This document shows positions 53,501 to 60,448 of a stretch of 64,000 nucleotides of DNA, piece after piece (position 1 is the stretch's first letter; every line of letters begins with the position of its first letter). The notes under the pieces were generated by a model that had not been told where the DNA came from, made no database searches, and saw only the letters and a list, made by a program, of their open reading frames with translations. This stretch comes from Amycolatopsis sp. CA-230715 (GTDB lineage Bacteria > Actinomycetota > Actinomycetes > Mycobacteriales > Pseudonocardiaceae), in the NCBI RefSeq assembly GCF_018736145.1, contig NZ_CP059997.1, positions 5,517,501 through 5,581,500 of the forward strand. Reading direction: 5' to 3'. Position numbers and translations under genes: made by a program.

Positions 53501-53774
53501 CGTGCAGCCGCTTGTTCTCGCTGATCGGGTCCTGCGATTCCGGTTGGACGATCTCCGCGAATGCCTGCTCCAGGAACTCCGGTGGCACGTGCGGGTTCAA
53601 CGACCGCATGCGCTCCAGTACGCGATCTTTGAGTACCAAGTCGTCCCAGGATTTGCGGCCGTTCTCCTTGCCAGGGGCGATTTCCGAACCCGGCAGGTAG
53701 CGCCACTCGTTATCCACCAGCTGTTCGCAGGTGAACTGCTCCCACTCAGCCTCGCTGAACCCGATCTGCGACAT
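50577..53774 (-). CDS. hsdR: Type I restriction enzyme, R subunit
   Basis: A 1,065-residue HsdR of normal length. The N-terminal nuclease core has RRFDIICYMNGFPVAIFELK with the aspartate and the ExK pair. The motor follows: Walker A HTQGSGKS, helicase motif II VIADEAHRSHYDD, LIAFTGTP and QTLARVNRTFRGK. The C-terminal part is helical and should bind the M2S core. ATG 53774 follows the hsdS stop with no gap. It cleaves unmodified DNA after ATP-driven translocation. It is the last gene of a four-gene minus-strand operon. Confidence 0.96.
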   Translation of the reverse strand: MSQIGFSEAEWEQFTCEQLVDNEWRYLPGSEIAPGKENGRKSWDDLVLKDRVLERMRSLNPHVPPEFLEQAFAEIVQPESQDPISENKRLHDVLVHGYRKISYTDSEGSEQTPTIRLVGHRPEENDFLAVNQVTLKSLEHERRFDIICYMNGFPVAIFELKQAGAEDADLNDAHAQLGTYLREFPMAFRFAVLTVISDGIAARYGTPFTPLNHFSPWNVDDDGKPVDFGAETVDKQPRLEIEVLIDGVFNTERFLQLQRNFVAFDEGADGYVKRIAKPHQYFVVTKAVGTTVDAVASNGKAGVVWHTQGSGKSMEMELYTHLVGTQPALKNPTVVVVTDRKELDGQLFDTFNRSLLLDEKPVKVTTRAQLRDELSNRTTGGIYFTTLQKFGRSKAEKRAGAEHPRLSDRRNIIVIADEAHRSHYDDLDGYARHLKDALPNAVLIAFTGTPISFSDRNTREVFGDYIDIYDLTRAVEDGATVPVYFDPWLIKVGLTEEVSEETLNQAADEATIGLDDAERAKVEQAVARLNTVYGAPERIAALATHVVEHWEARSEAMRQFISSPGKAIIVCDTREICAKLYAAITTLRPGWHDKAIDKGVIKVVYSGDASDKPPISEHVRREGQNKTIKQRLRDPDDELQLVIVKDMMLTGYDSPPLHTLYVDRRIKGALLMQTLARVNRTFRGKQDGLLVAYAPLGDDLRRALGEYTENDQQKKPVGKTIEEVVALTTALIRQLEQLCSGYPWRKTMSDRKNGFIYAVKGLTNYLRSPRTPGNQVEPGEESLGDRFRKLSSQLARAWALCSGSRGQLEELHRTAAFFEETRKWMAKFDARERQAEGKPVPEDIERMLTALVADSTGTRGVVDIYEAAGIPKPSLSDLTPEYRRKTQQADNPHLAIEALRSLINEESARVTRHNLVRQRAFAERITELMRKYTNQQLTSAEIIAELIEMAKEVAAEADRGKHFSPPLGTDELAFYDAVSNNESAVDIQGEDVLAKIARELVGVMKRDVKTDWTVRDDVRAKLRSSVKRLLVKYKYPPDKQPEAIKLVIEQMETMAIRDAVREWGR

Positions 53775-54959
53775 CTACACGACCTCCTCGACAACCTTCT
53801 CGGCATCCCGGACACGAATCTTCCCTGACATCAGCAGTGGGAGGAGTGAGTCTCGTGTGTTCTCCAATGCTGCAGACTCAATCAACCGTTGCTGGGCAAA
53901 ATTGACCAATGGGCTGATGTCCTTCTCGATTAGTTGCCATTCATGAGTGCTTAGATCAGGTACCCGTACGTGATCGAATGTATTCATTGTGATCGTGTCG
54001 AACACGGATCCGTGTGCCATTGCTTGTGCTTGGTTCGCGGCGTCCTTCACTGTGAAAAATAAGCAATTTGTCGGGATAGGTCCGGGTATGAAGCCGTAAC
54101 AGGACTGGTTTATCGAAGACGGCACTCCGAGTCGAGCGACGGCGCCCACAGTGCCTCGAGCGGTCAGAACCACCGTTCCTGTCGGCAACGGACTGGTACG
54201 CTTCTTTTCTGCTGCTTTTTTGGAGATAGTCTCCGAAGTCGAGATCACGATCCCATAAGGGGCTCCGGTGATGTCCTTCGCTGACGCCCAAGCGATGGGA
54301 CCACCCCACATAGACTCGTCTGTTCGGGGTGGAGTGCCACCAAGAACAGGTTCGAGCACGCTCGACATTGAGCGTCGAGCCTTGTCGCTAATCGAACGCT
54401 TGTAGTTGAGCTCGGCAAGTTCGATGCTCTTCGACGCAATGAAGTCGTCGACGGCGATCTTGTCGTCGAGCGCCTTTAGTGCCTCTGCAATCGCTTGCTG
54501 TTCTTCTATTGGCGGGAGAAGAATATCCAAAGATTGGGCTGATTTAACATTAAAATGCTGCTGGACTGCGCCTACGAGGTGGCCAGAGATGTGACTGTCA
54601 GTGATCCAGTTTAAGTGATAACTGAGCCAATGCGCGTCAAGTCCAGGGCCTGGTCTGGTGATTACCAGATCAGAGCAGTTGGCGACCGTCAGCCATGACG
54701 GTACGACCGCTGTCTGGCCTGGTTTGCCGGTTCTAACTGTGACAACATCGCCGGGTTTGAGAGCTGATTTTTTTAAGTGTCCATGGAAACTTTCACTGAT
54801 GAACTTCATATTTTCGACATCGATGCGGTGTGGCCGTACGTTCTGGGATCGAAGAAAAGGAATTCCAGCATCCTGGTATTCTTTGCTCATCGAACCGACG
54901 AATCCAACGGTGACTTCCTTTGCTGCTTCACCGAGCTTCACCGAGCGCCACTCAGTCAT
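53775..54959 (-). CDS. hsdS: Type I restriction-modification specificity subunit
   Basis: A 394-residue HsdS. Two target-recognition domains, each with a conserved helical spacer: the first ends in DILLPPIEEQQAIAEALKALDDKI, the second near DSLLPLLMSGKIRV. The ATG at 54959 overlaps the hsdM stop by 8 bases and begins MTEWRSVKLGE, the usual HsdS start. The recognition sequence cannot be read from sequence alone. The gene is clearly less GC-rich than its neighbours (29 of 60 bases are G or C in 54541-54600), as expected for a subunit exchanged between strains. Confidence 0.95.
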   Translation of the reverse strand: MTEWRSVKLGEAAKEVTVGFVGSMSKEYQDAGIPFLRSQNVRPHRIDVENMKFISESFHGHLKKSALKPGDVVTVRTGKPGQTAVVPSWLTVANCSDLVITRPGPGLDAHWLSYHLNWITDSHISGHLVGAVQQHFNVKSAQSLDILLPPIEEQQAIAEALKALDDKIAVDDFIASKSIELAELNYKRSISDKARRSMSSVLEPVLGGTPPRTDESMWGGPIAWASAKDITGAPYGIVISTSETISKKAAEKKRTSPLPTGTVVLTARGTVGAVARLGVPSSINQSCYGFIPGPIPTNCLFFTVKDAANQAQAMAHGSVFDTITMNTFDHVRVPDLSTHEWQLIEKDISPLVNFAQQRLIESAALENTRDSLLPLLMSGKIRVRDAEKVVEEVV

Positions 54960-56574
54960 CAAGTCGCTCCAACTGCTGGCGCACGACCTTCTCCAGCCTT
55001 GTTGACTCGTCGAACGCATCCAGTAGTTCCCTGGTGAGACGCTGTATCTTCTCATTGACCGGCTCGGCGTCGTTCTCGATCTCGGGCGCTCCGACGTAGC
55101 GCCCGGGTGTGAGGGCGTAGTCGGCGGCCTTGATCTCGGCGAGCGTCGCGGATTTGCAGAAGCCAGGCACGTCCTCGTAGGTGAGCCTCTTGCGTCCAGC
55201 GGAGCGGGTGCCGCGCCACGCATGGTAGGTGTCTCCGATGCGCACGATTTCCTCGTCGGACAGTGCGCGCTCGGCACGGTCGACCATGTAACCCATCTCG
55301 CGGGCATCGATAAAAAGCACTTCGCCTCGGCGGTCGATTCCGGCGTAGTCTCCCTTGTTCTTGTCCTTGGCGAAGAACCAGACGCAGACCGGGATTCCCG
55401 TGCTGCGGAACAGCTGTGTGGGCATCGCGACCATGCATGACACGAGGTCGGCTTCGACGATCTGCGCGCGAATGGCGCCTTCACCGTTCGAGTTTGACGA
55501 CATTGAGCCGTTGGCCATCACGACACCGGCGGCGCCCGTCGGCTTGAGCTTGGAGATGATGTGCTGGATCCAGGCGTAGTTGGCGTTGTTCGCTGGGGGA
55601 ACACCGAACTTCCACCTCGGATCCTTCTCGTTGCGGGTCCAGTTCTTGATGTTGAACGGTGGATTCGCCATCACGTAGTCCATCCGGACGTCCGCGTGCT
55701 GGTCGCGGGCGAACGTGTCGCCCCAGCGGGCGCCGAGTCCGCCGTGATCGATACCGTGGATGGCGAGGTTCATCTTGGCCATGCGCCAGGTCTCTTCGAG
55801 GGCTTCCTGGCCGTAGATCGCTATCTGTTTCGGGTCGCCGTTGTGTTCGTGGATGAACTTCTCGGCCTGTACGAACATGCCTCCTGAACCACAGCATGGG
55901 TCGTAGACGCGGCCCCGGTCGGGTTCGAGGACTTCGACGATGGTCCGGACGACGCTGGGCGGGGTGAAGAACTCGCCGCCTCGTTTTCCTTCGGCGCGGG
56001 CGAAGTTGCCGAGGAAGTACTCGTAGACCTCGCCCATGAGGTCGCGGGCCCGATGCTCGCCCTGGCGGGAGAAGCGGGTGCTGTTGAACAGGTCGACCAG
56101 CTCACCGAGACGGCGTTTGTCGATGTTGTCCTTGTTGTAGAGGTGCGGGAGCGTGCCCTGCAGTGTCGGGTTCTTCTCCATGACCAGCGACATCGCCTCG
56201 TCGACGAGTTGGCCGATCGGCTTCGGGTTCTCCTCGGCGAACAGGGTGGCCTTGGCGTTTTCCGCGAGATACGACCACTGGGCGGTCTCGGGCACGACGA
56301 ACACGCCGTAGCCCTGGTATTCCTCTGGATTGTCAATGAGTTCGGCGATCTGACCCTCGTCGTAACCTTCGGCTTCAAGCTCGGTGCGGATGGCCTCACG
56401 GCGCTCTTCGTAGGCGTCCGAGACGTACTTGAGGAACACGAGACCGAGGATCACGTCCTTGTACTGGCTGGCCGACAGCGAACCGCGCAGCTTGTCGGCG
56501 GCCTTCCAGAGCGTGTCCTTGAGTTCCTTCATCGTCGACGGCGCCGACGGTTCCTTCTTCTTGCGGGGGGGCAT
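54952..56574 (-). CDS. hsdM: Type I restriction-modification N6-adenine methyltransferase
   Basis: A 540-residue HsdM. After an N-terminal helical domain (LWKAADKLRGSLSASQYKDVILGLVFLKYVSD), the catalytic domain has GEFFTPPSVVRTIVEVL, motif I DPCCGSGGMF and motif IV NPPFNIKNW for adenine-N6 methylation. ATG 56574 is preferred over an upstream in-frame start because a GGAAGAAGGA stretch precedes it and MPPRKKKEP is a typical start. With HsdS it forms the modification enzyme that protects host DNA. The stop overlaps hsdS, and the upstream pseudo-methyltransferase gene ends 28 bases before its start. Confidence 0.96.
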   Translation of the reverse strand: MPPRKKKEPSAPSTMKELKDTLWKAADKLRGSLSASQYKDVILGLVFLKYVSDAYEERREAIRTELEAEGYDEGQIAELIDNPEEYQGYGVFVVPETAQWSYLAENAKATLFAEENPKPIGQLVDEAMSLVMEKNPTLQGTLPHLYNKDNIDKRRLGELVDLFNSTRFSRQGEHRARDLMGEVYEYFLGNFARAEGKRGGEFFTPPSVVRTIVEVLEPDRGRVYDPCCGSGGMFVQAEKFIHEHNGDPKQIAIYGQEALEETWRMAKMNLAIHGIDHGGLGARWGDTFARDQHADVRMDYVMANPPFNIKNWTRNEKDPRWKFGVPPANNANYAWIQHIISKLKPTGAAGVVMANGSMSSNSNGEGAIRAQIVEADLVSCMVAMPTQLFRSTGIPVCVWFFAKDKNKGDYAGIDRRGEVLFIDAREMGYMVDRAERALSDEEIVRIGDTYHAWRGTRSAGRKRLTYEDVPGFCKSATLAEIKAADYALTPGRYVGAPEIENDAEPVNEKIQRLTRELLDAFDESTRLEKVVRQQLERLDD

Positions 56575-56602
56575 CCTTGTTCCTTCTTCCTCAGTTATCG
56601 CG

Positions 56603-58471
56603 TCAGCCGGCGATGGTGAGCGCACCCTCGGCGACCGCGTCGATTAGACACCCGGTGAGGTCCTGCAGCGCATCCAGGCGCTCACGCAACAGGGCCTTGT
56701 GAATGGTGACCGCGGCGAGCACGTCGTCGAGTTCCTGGAGGCTTTGCGTCAGCTGAGGAACGCGCCACGACAGCGGGTCGCCCGCCTGTTCTGGCAGTCG
56801 GTTGATGACCGCAGCCAGCGTATGCGGGCCGACCCCGGCGCCGGAGGCCAGCCGGATGATTCGGGCCGGAGTGCGCAGCAGCGCTCCACCGGTCGGGTCC
56901 ACCCAAGCAGCCGGCTGTCTCTGGGACTGGTATACGACGTCCCCTGGTTCGGTGCGGGTCGCGTGCTGGTGGCGTGCCGCGGCCTCGATCGCGTCCACAC
57001 GAATGCCGGTTGGGCCAGTGCCGTCGACCACCTCCACAGTGCCCTGCGGGTCGTGATCGTCCTGGTCGTAGCGCTGGCCGCGCTTGATCGTGAGCAGCCG
57101 CTGCGTCTTTAGCTGGCCCAGTGACGACCATGCGACGGCGATGTGGGTAGCGGCGGAAGACGATACGTGGACGTCGAATCCTGGTACCGGCTCGGTGGTG
57201 CGCTGGGTGGCGGCGGTGACGCGGTCGCGGTGCTCGGCCGGTTCGGTCGTGACCACCTCTACTGCCCGTGTTCCTTGCGGGACGACGGCTTGCCCGACGA
57301 GTACCGCTCCGCGCTCGCGCAGCCGCGCGTAACGGAAGGCGCGCGCGGTGTCGTCGTTGAGAGCAGCCACGACATCCGAGGCGACGTCCTCAGCCTCCAG
57401 ATCGTCTAGGGTGTCGATGTCGGTGACCCGCAGGGGTGCGTCGGTGCGGCCGATGCACACCCAAAGCCCGAGCGCTTGGCGGTGCGCTTCCTTCCAGAGG
57501 CCACGGGGGAGACGTGCGGCGAAGACGAGTTTTCCCGGGCGTAGGAGGTCGGCGCGCTCTTTTTCCGCGTTGCCACGCAACTCGTCGCACAGGAGGGATG
57601 CCGGGCCGAGGACAAGTGCCACCGAGTCCCTGCCGAGACCGTCCATCACGTATTCGATCTGGTCGAAAACGGAGCCGGGGTCCGAACCGACTACGGAGCG
57701 CAGATGCACGCTCGGCCCCGGAGGTTCGTCGGCAGCGGTCTCGATGCCGCGGATCCATGCGCGCCGCAGTAGCCCGCGAGTGTCGGGGGTGTGCTCGGAG
57801 TCGGGCACGATCAGCTCGGTGAACCCGGTCCCCAACGCGAGTGCGAGCTGATGCGGTCCACCGGTATATACGAGGGGAACATCGGCGGAGCTGAGGTTGC
57901 GCGCGCACGCCATGGCGATCGTGCGCACCAGGTCGATAGCGATATCGGTGAGTGCTCGGGTGGGGTTCTTGCGTGCGGTCCGGCTGCATTCCAGCCGGTC
58001 CAGTGCTTCGCTCGGGCCTCGAGATGCTTCCGCGAGATCGTCGACGTACTGTGCGTTCAGCTTGGCATTTGGCATCGCACGGACTTCGCTGAGCAAGCAG
58101 CCATCGTCCGGGTCGATCTCCTCTGCCATGTCGACGAGGTCGTCGTGCTCGAACTCCCCGAGCTCCTCTCCGATCGCCGAACGCAGGCACAGTAACGTCA
58201 CGAGTTCTTCCAGCGACGCACCGTCAGGTGTGCTCCACGCTGGGGCGTCGAGATGAGCATCGGAGTTATTGCCGCGCCCGGTTTCGTGGAGCCACTCGAC
58301 GATCTCGTTCCGATGGAATCGCACCGGGTCGGTGCCGTCGATCGGGTCAGGAAACGGGATGGACCGCCCACGCGCCCTGGGGCGCGTACGCCACATGCTC
58401 ACCACGGGACGCTGGACGCCAGCGAGGATAGCAATGTCGCTTAATGTGAGCGTCGCATTCCGCTCTGTCAC
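56603..58471 (-). CDS. HTH protein with methyltransferase-like domain lacking catalytic motifs
   Basis: A 622-residue protein; GTG 58471 follows AAGGGAG at good spacing. Residues about 5-65 form a helix-turn-helix of AlpA/MerR-like type (LTLSDIAILAGVQRPVVSMWR). The middle (about 170-370) resembles the second half of N6-methyltransferases: ARLPRGLWKEAHRQALGLWVC corresponds to the usual post-catalytic strand-helix. The SAM motif I and NPPY/F are not visible. The C-terminal end (QSLQELDDVLAAVTIHKALLRERLDALQDL) resembles an HsdS spacer helix. It is the first gene of the hsdM-hsdS-hsdR operon. It may regulate the operon by binding the palindrome upstream, or act as a dead methyltransferase subunit. 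Both are inferences. Confidence 0.75.
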   Translation of the reverse strand: MTERNATLTLSDIAILAGVQRPVVSMWRTRPRARGRSIPFPDPIDGTDPVRFHRNEIVEWLHETGRGNNSDAHLDAPAWSTPDGASLEELVTLLCLRSAIGEELGEFEHDDLVDMAEEIDPDDGCLLSEVRAMPNAKLNAQYVDDLAEASRGPSEALDRLECSRTARKNPTRALTDIAIDLVRTIAMACARNLSSADVPLVYTGGPHQLALALGTGFTELIVPDSEHTPDTRGLLRRAWIRGIETAADEPPGPSVHLRSVVGSDPGSVFDQIEYVMDGLGRDSVALVLGPASLLCDELRGNAEKERADLLRPGKLVFAARLPRGLWKEAHRQALGLWVCIGRTDAPLRVTDIDTLDDLEAEDVASDVVAALNDDTARAFRYARLRERGAVLVGQAVVPQGTRAVEVVTTEPAEHRDRVTAATQRTTEPVPGFDVHVSSSAATHIAVAWSSLGQLKTQRLLTIKRGQRYDQDDHDPQGTVEVVDGTGPTGIRVDAIEAAARHQHATRTEPGDVVYQSQRQPAAWVDPTGGALLRTPARIIRLASGAGVGPHTLAAVINRLPEQAGDPLSWRVPQLTQSLQELDDVLAAVTIHKALLRERLDALQDLTGCLIDAVAEGALTIAG

Positions 58472-58533
58472 GATCGATCTCCCTTCGCTTGAGAGACAGG
58501 GTAGCTGGAAGCCCTTCTTCATTAAAGTTTGTT

Positions 58534-58553
58534 CTGATAAACTGCCTTATCAG
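58534..58553. promoter_or_regulatory. Palindromic operator candidate between restriction operon and TIGR04141 gene
   Basis: CTGATAAACTGCCTTATCAG: two perfect 7-base arms around a 6-base spacer, in a markedly AT-rich patch (58520-58560) of the 186-base divergent gap. It is 63 bases from the restriction operon start and 105 from the DUF6119 start. It probably binds a dimeric regulator that controls both transcripts. The HTH of the 622-residue protein is the nearest candidate. Confidence 0.6.
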
Positions 58554-58657
58554 TATTTTGTTCGCGTGAGACCCGGGCGCCTGTCACTGTCGACGGCGGT
58601 TCCGATCTTCCCCACAGCCCGGAGGCCCGACTCCGGACGCGGAACCGTGGAGAGCTC

Positions 58658-60346
58658 ATGGCACCCAAGACGTCCAAGCACACGCTCTACCGACTGACCG
58701 GTGTAGTGGCGACCTCCGACGGTTTGTTGCGAGCCGTGGACGACGAACTGTTCGACGAGATCAGCGGTTCCTTCGAGGTGCCACCCGCGTTCACGGCACT
58801 CGGCATCGAAGCGTTGGCGGTGACCGGAGCGGCGCTGCAAGATGAAGCCGAGTGGTGCGCGGAGTTCCGGCGCACGACCGGGGTCGACTGCTCCCAGCCG
58901 AACTGGCGGGGGTCCGGGTTGCTGTTGCTCGCTGTCGATGGCGAGGTCTACGCGATCGGCTACGGCCAGGGCTTTCGGTTGCTTCAGGACCGGTTCAAGG
59001 ACAAGAGCTTCGGCTTGGCGTTCGCGCTGCGCGCGGTCGACCCGAACACGGTCCACGGCATTCGATCGAGGGTGCTGGGTCGCGGCCGTACCGACATCAC
59101 GATGGTCGCCGGTGGCGCGCCAGTAGGCAGCCTGGGGATTCGCGAGTTCCAGCGGATCGTCGACAAGGTGGCAGGCGAGATCTGTGATGTCGAGCTCACG
59201 GGCGTGCGACATGGCAAAGGAAAGCTCGTCAAAGTAGGCGGCGGCCTGGGGCTTGAGCTGCCCCTGGGTGTCGATCCGAAGGAACTGCTTGCCGACATCC
59301 GCGAGATTTCTCGAGTATGCCGGGAAGTTCAGCCCGATCCCGCGCTCGAGTTCGTCGAGCACGTGGTTCAGGTGAGCTGCCCGGACCTGTTGAAGCAACT
59401 CGACACGATTCTCGACAACGGGCTCGGCGATCCAGGCGGTCTGCAGATCACTCCGTCGGTTCCCGGCAACCTCATCGAGGAGTGCGCAGAAGCCCGCCAA
59501 TGGCGTATGAGGATCGGCAGCACCGGATGGCACGAGTCCGACGAGTTTGATTTTGGCTATGCGCTAGACCGGGCGCGTGCTCATCGGATGGGGCGCCGGG
59601 TCTGGGCGCTGCGAGAACAGAGTGAAGTAGAGATGTTCCGCTGGCCAGGTGGGCAGTTCATCGACAGGCTGGCTAAGGCGAAGGCGATCCGCTTCTTGGA
59701 AACCAACGTGTCGATCGGCTCCCGGCGGTTCTACCTTACCGACGGCACCTGGTACGAGCTTGGCGAGCAGTATCAACCTGAGATCGTCCGGACTGTCACC
59801 CGTGTAATCAATCCCGACGCTGTGAACCTGCCCGCCTGGCAGCTGCACCAGGACGAGGCTGCCTACAATTACGGAGTCCCAAACGAACTTCCCGCGGAGG
59901 GTTATCTGTGCCTGGATCGCAGGAACGTGAGCAACCCGTTGAAGTCACGCAACTCGCTTGAGATTTGCGATCTGCTGGCCCCGGGCAACACGCTGATCAT
60001 GGTCAAGCGTGCCCACGGCTCGAGCGCGCTCAGTCACCTATTTCATCAGGGACTGGTGGCAGTGCAGATGCTGCAGAACAGTGCCCAGGTCCGGAAACGG
60101 TTCGCTGAAAAGGTTTCCGAGGTCAGCAAAGGGCGGGTCACCATCTCGGAGAGTTTTGTGCCGGAGCGTGTTGTGTTCGCGATTCTGCTCAAGAAGGGTG
60201 AACAACTCACCCCTGACACTCTGTTCGCGTTCTCGCAGGTCGCGCTCGCGCAGACCGTGAAGCTGCTCGAAGAGTGGGGTGTGCGGGTCGAGGTCATCGG
60301 GATTGAGGCCGAGGCTTCGCAAGGAATACCCGCCGAAGCTGCGTGA
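58658..60346 (+). CDS. TIGR04141 / DUF6119 family sporadically distributed protein
   Basis: A 562-residue protein matching the TIGR04141 (DUF6119) family, with the N-terminal HTLYRLTGV, GYGQGFRLLQDRFKDKSFGL, LGRGRTDITMVAGGAPVG and the C-terminal LEICDLLAPGNTLIMVKRAHGSSALSHLFHQG with the HLF..G end motif. The family is found sporadically, often beside restriction systems, and its activity is not established. ATG 58658 lies after GTGGAGAGCTC. It is divergent from the restriction operon across a palindrome, so joint control is likely. It may form part of the same defence system. Confidence 0.88.
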   Translation: MAPKTSKHTLYRLTGVVATSDGLLRAVDDELFDEISGSFEVPPAFTALGIEALAVTGAALQDEAEWCAEFRRTTGVDCSQPNWRGSGLLLLAVDGEVYAIGYGQGFRLLQDRFKDKSFGLAFALRAVDPNTVHGIRSRVLGRGRTDITMVAGGAPVGSLGIREFQRIVDKVAGEICDVELTGVRHGKGKLVKVGGGLGLELPLGVDPKELLADIREISRVCREVQPDPALEFVEHVVQVSCPDLLKQLDTILDNGLGDPGGLQITPSVPGNLIEECAEARQWRMRIGSTGWHESDEFDFGYALDRARAHRMGRRVWALREQSEVEMFRWPGGQFIDRLAKAKAIRFLETNVSIGSRRFYLTDGTWYELGEQYQPEIVRTVTRVINPDAVNLPAWQLHQDEAAYNYGVPNELPAEGYLCLDRRNVSNPLKSRNSLEICDLLAPGNTLIMVKRAHGSSALSHLFHQGLVAVQMLQNSAQVRKRFAEKVSEVSKGRVTISESFVPERVVFAILLKKGEQLTPDTLFAFSQVALAQTVKLLEEWGVRVEVIGIEAEASQGIPAEAA

Positions 60347-60402
60347 CTGCTTTGCAGATGAAGTAGTCACCGGTGGAGCGGTTGGCTGGCAACCCGGCCC
60401 GG

Positions 60403-60433
60403 TGCGCCCCGGGGCTTGGCGGCTCGGGGCGCA
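60403..60433. terminator. Hairpin between converging genes
   Basis: TGCGCCCCG (60403-60411) pairs perfectly with CGGGGCGCA (60425-60433) across a 13-base loop. It lies between the converging DUF6119 gene and the 675-residue gene, where a shared terminator is expected. No T-run is present. Confidence 0.65.
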
Positions 60434-60448
60434 TCGGGTTCATCCGAT

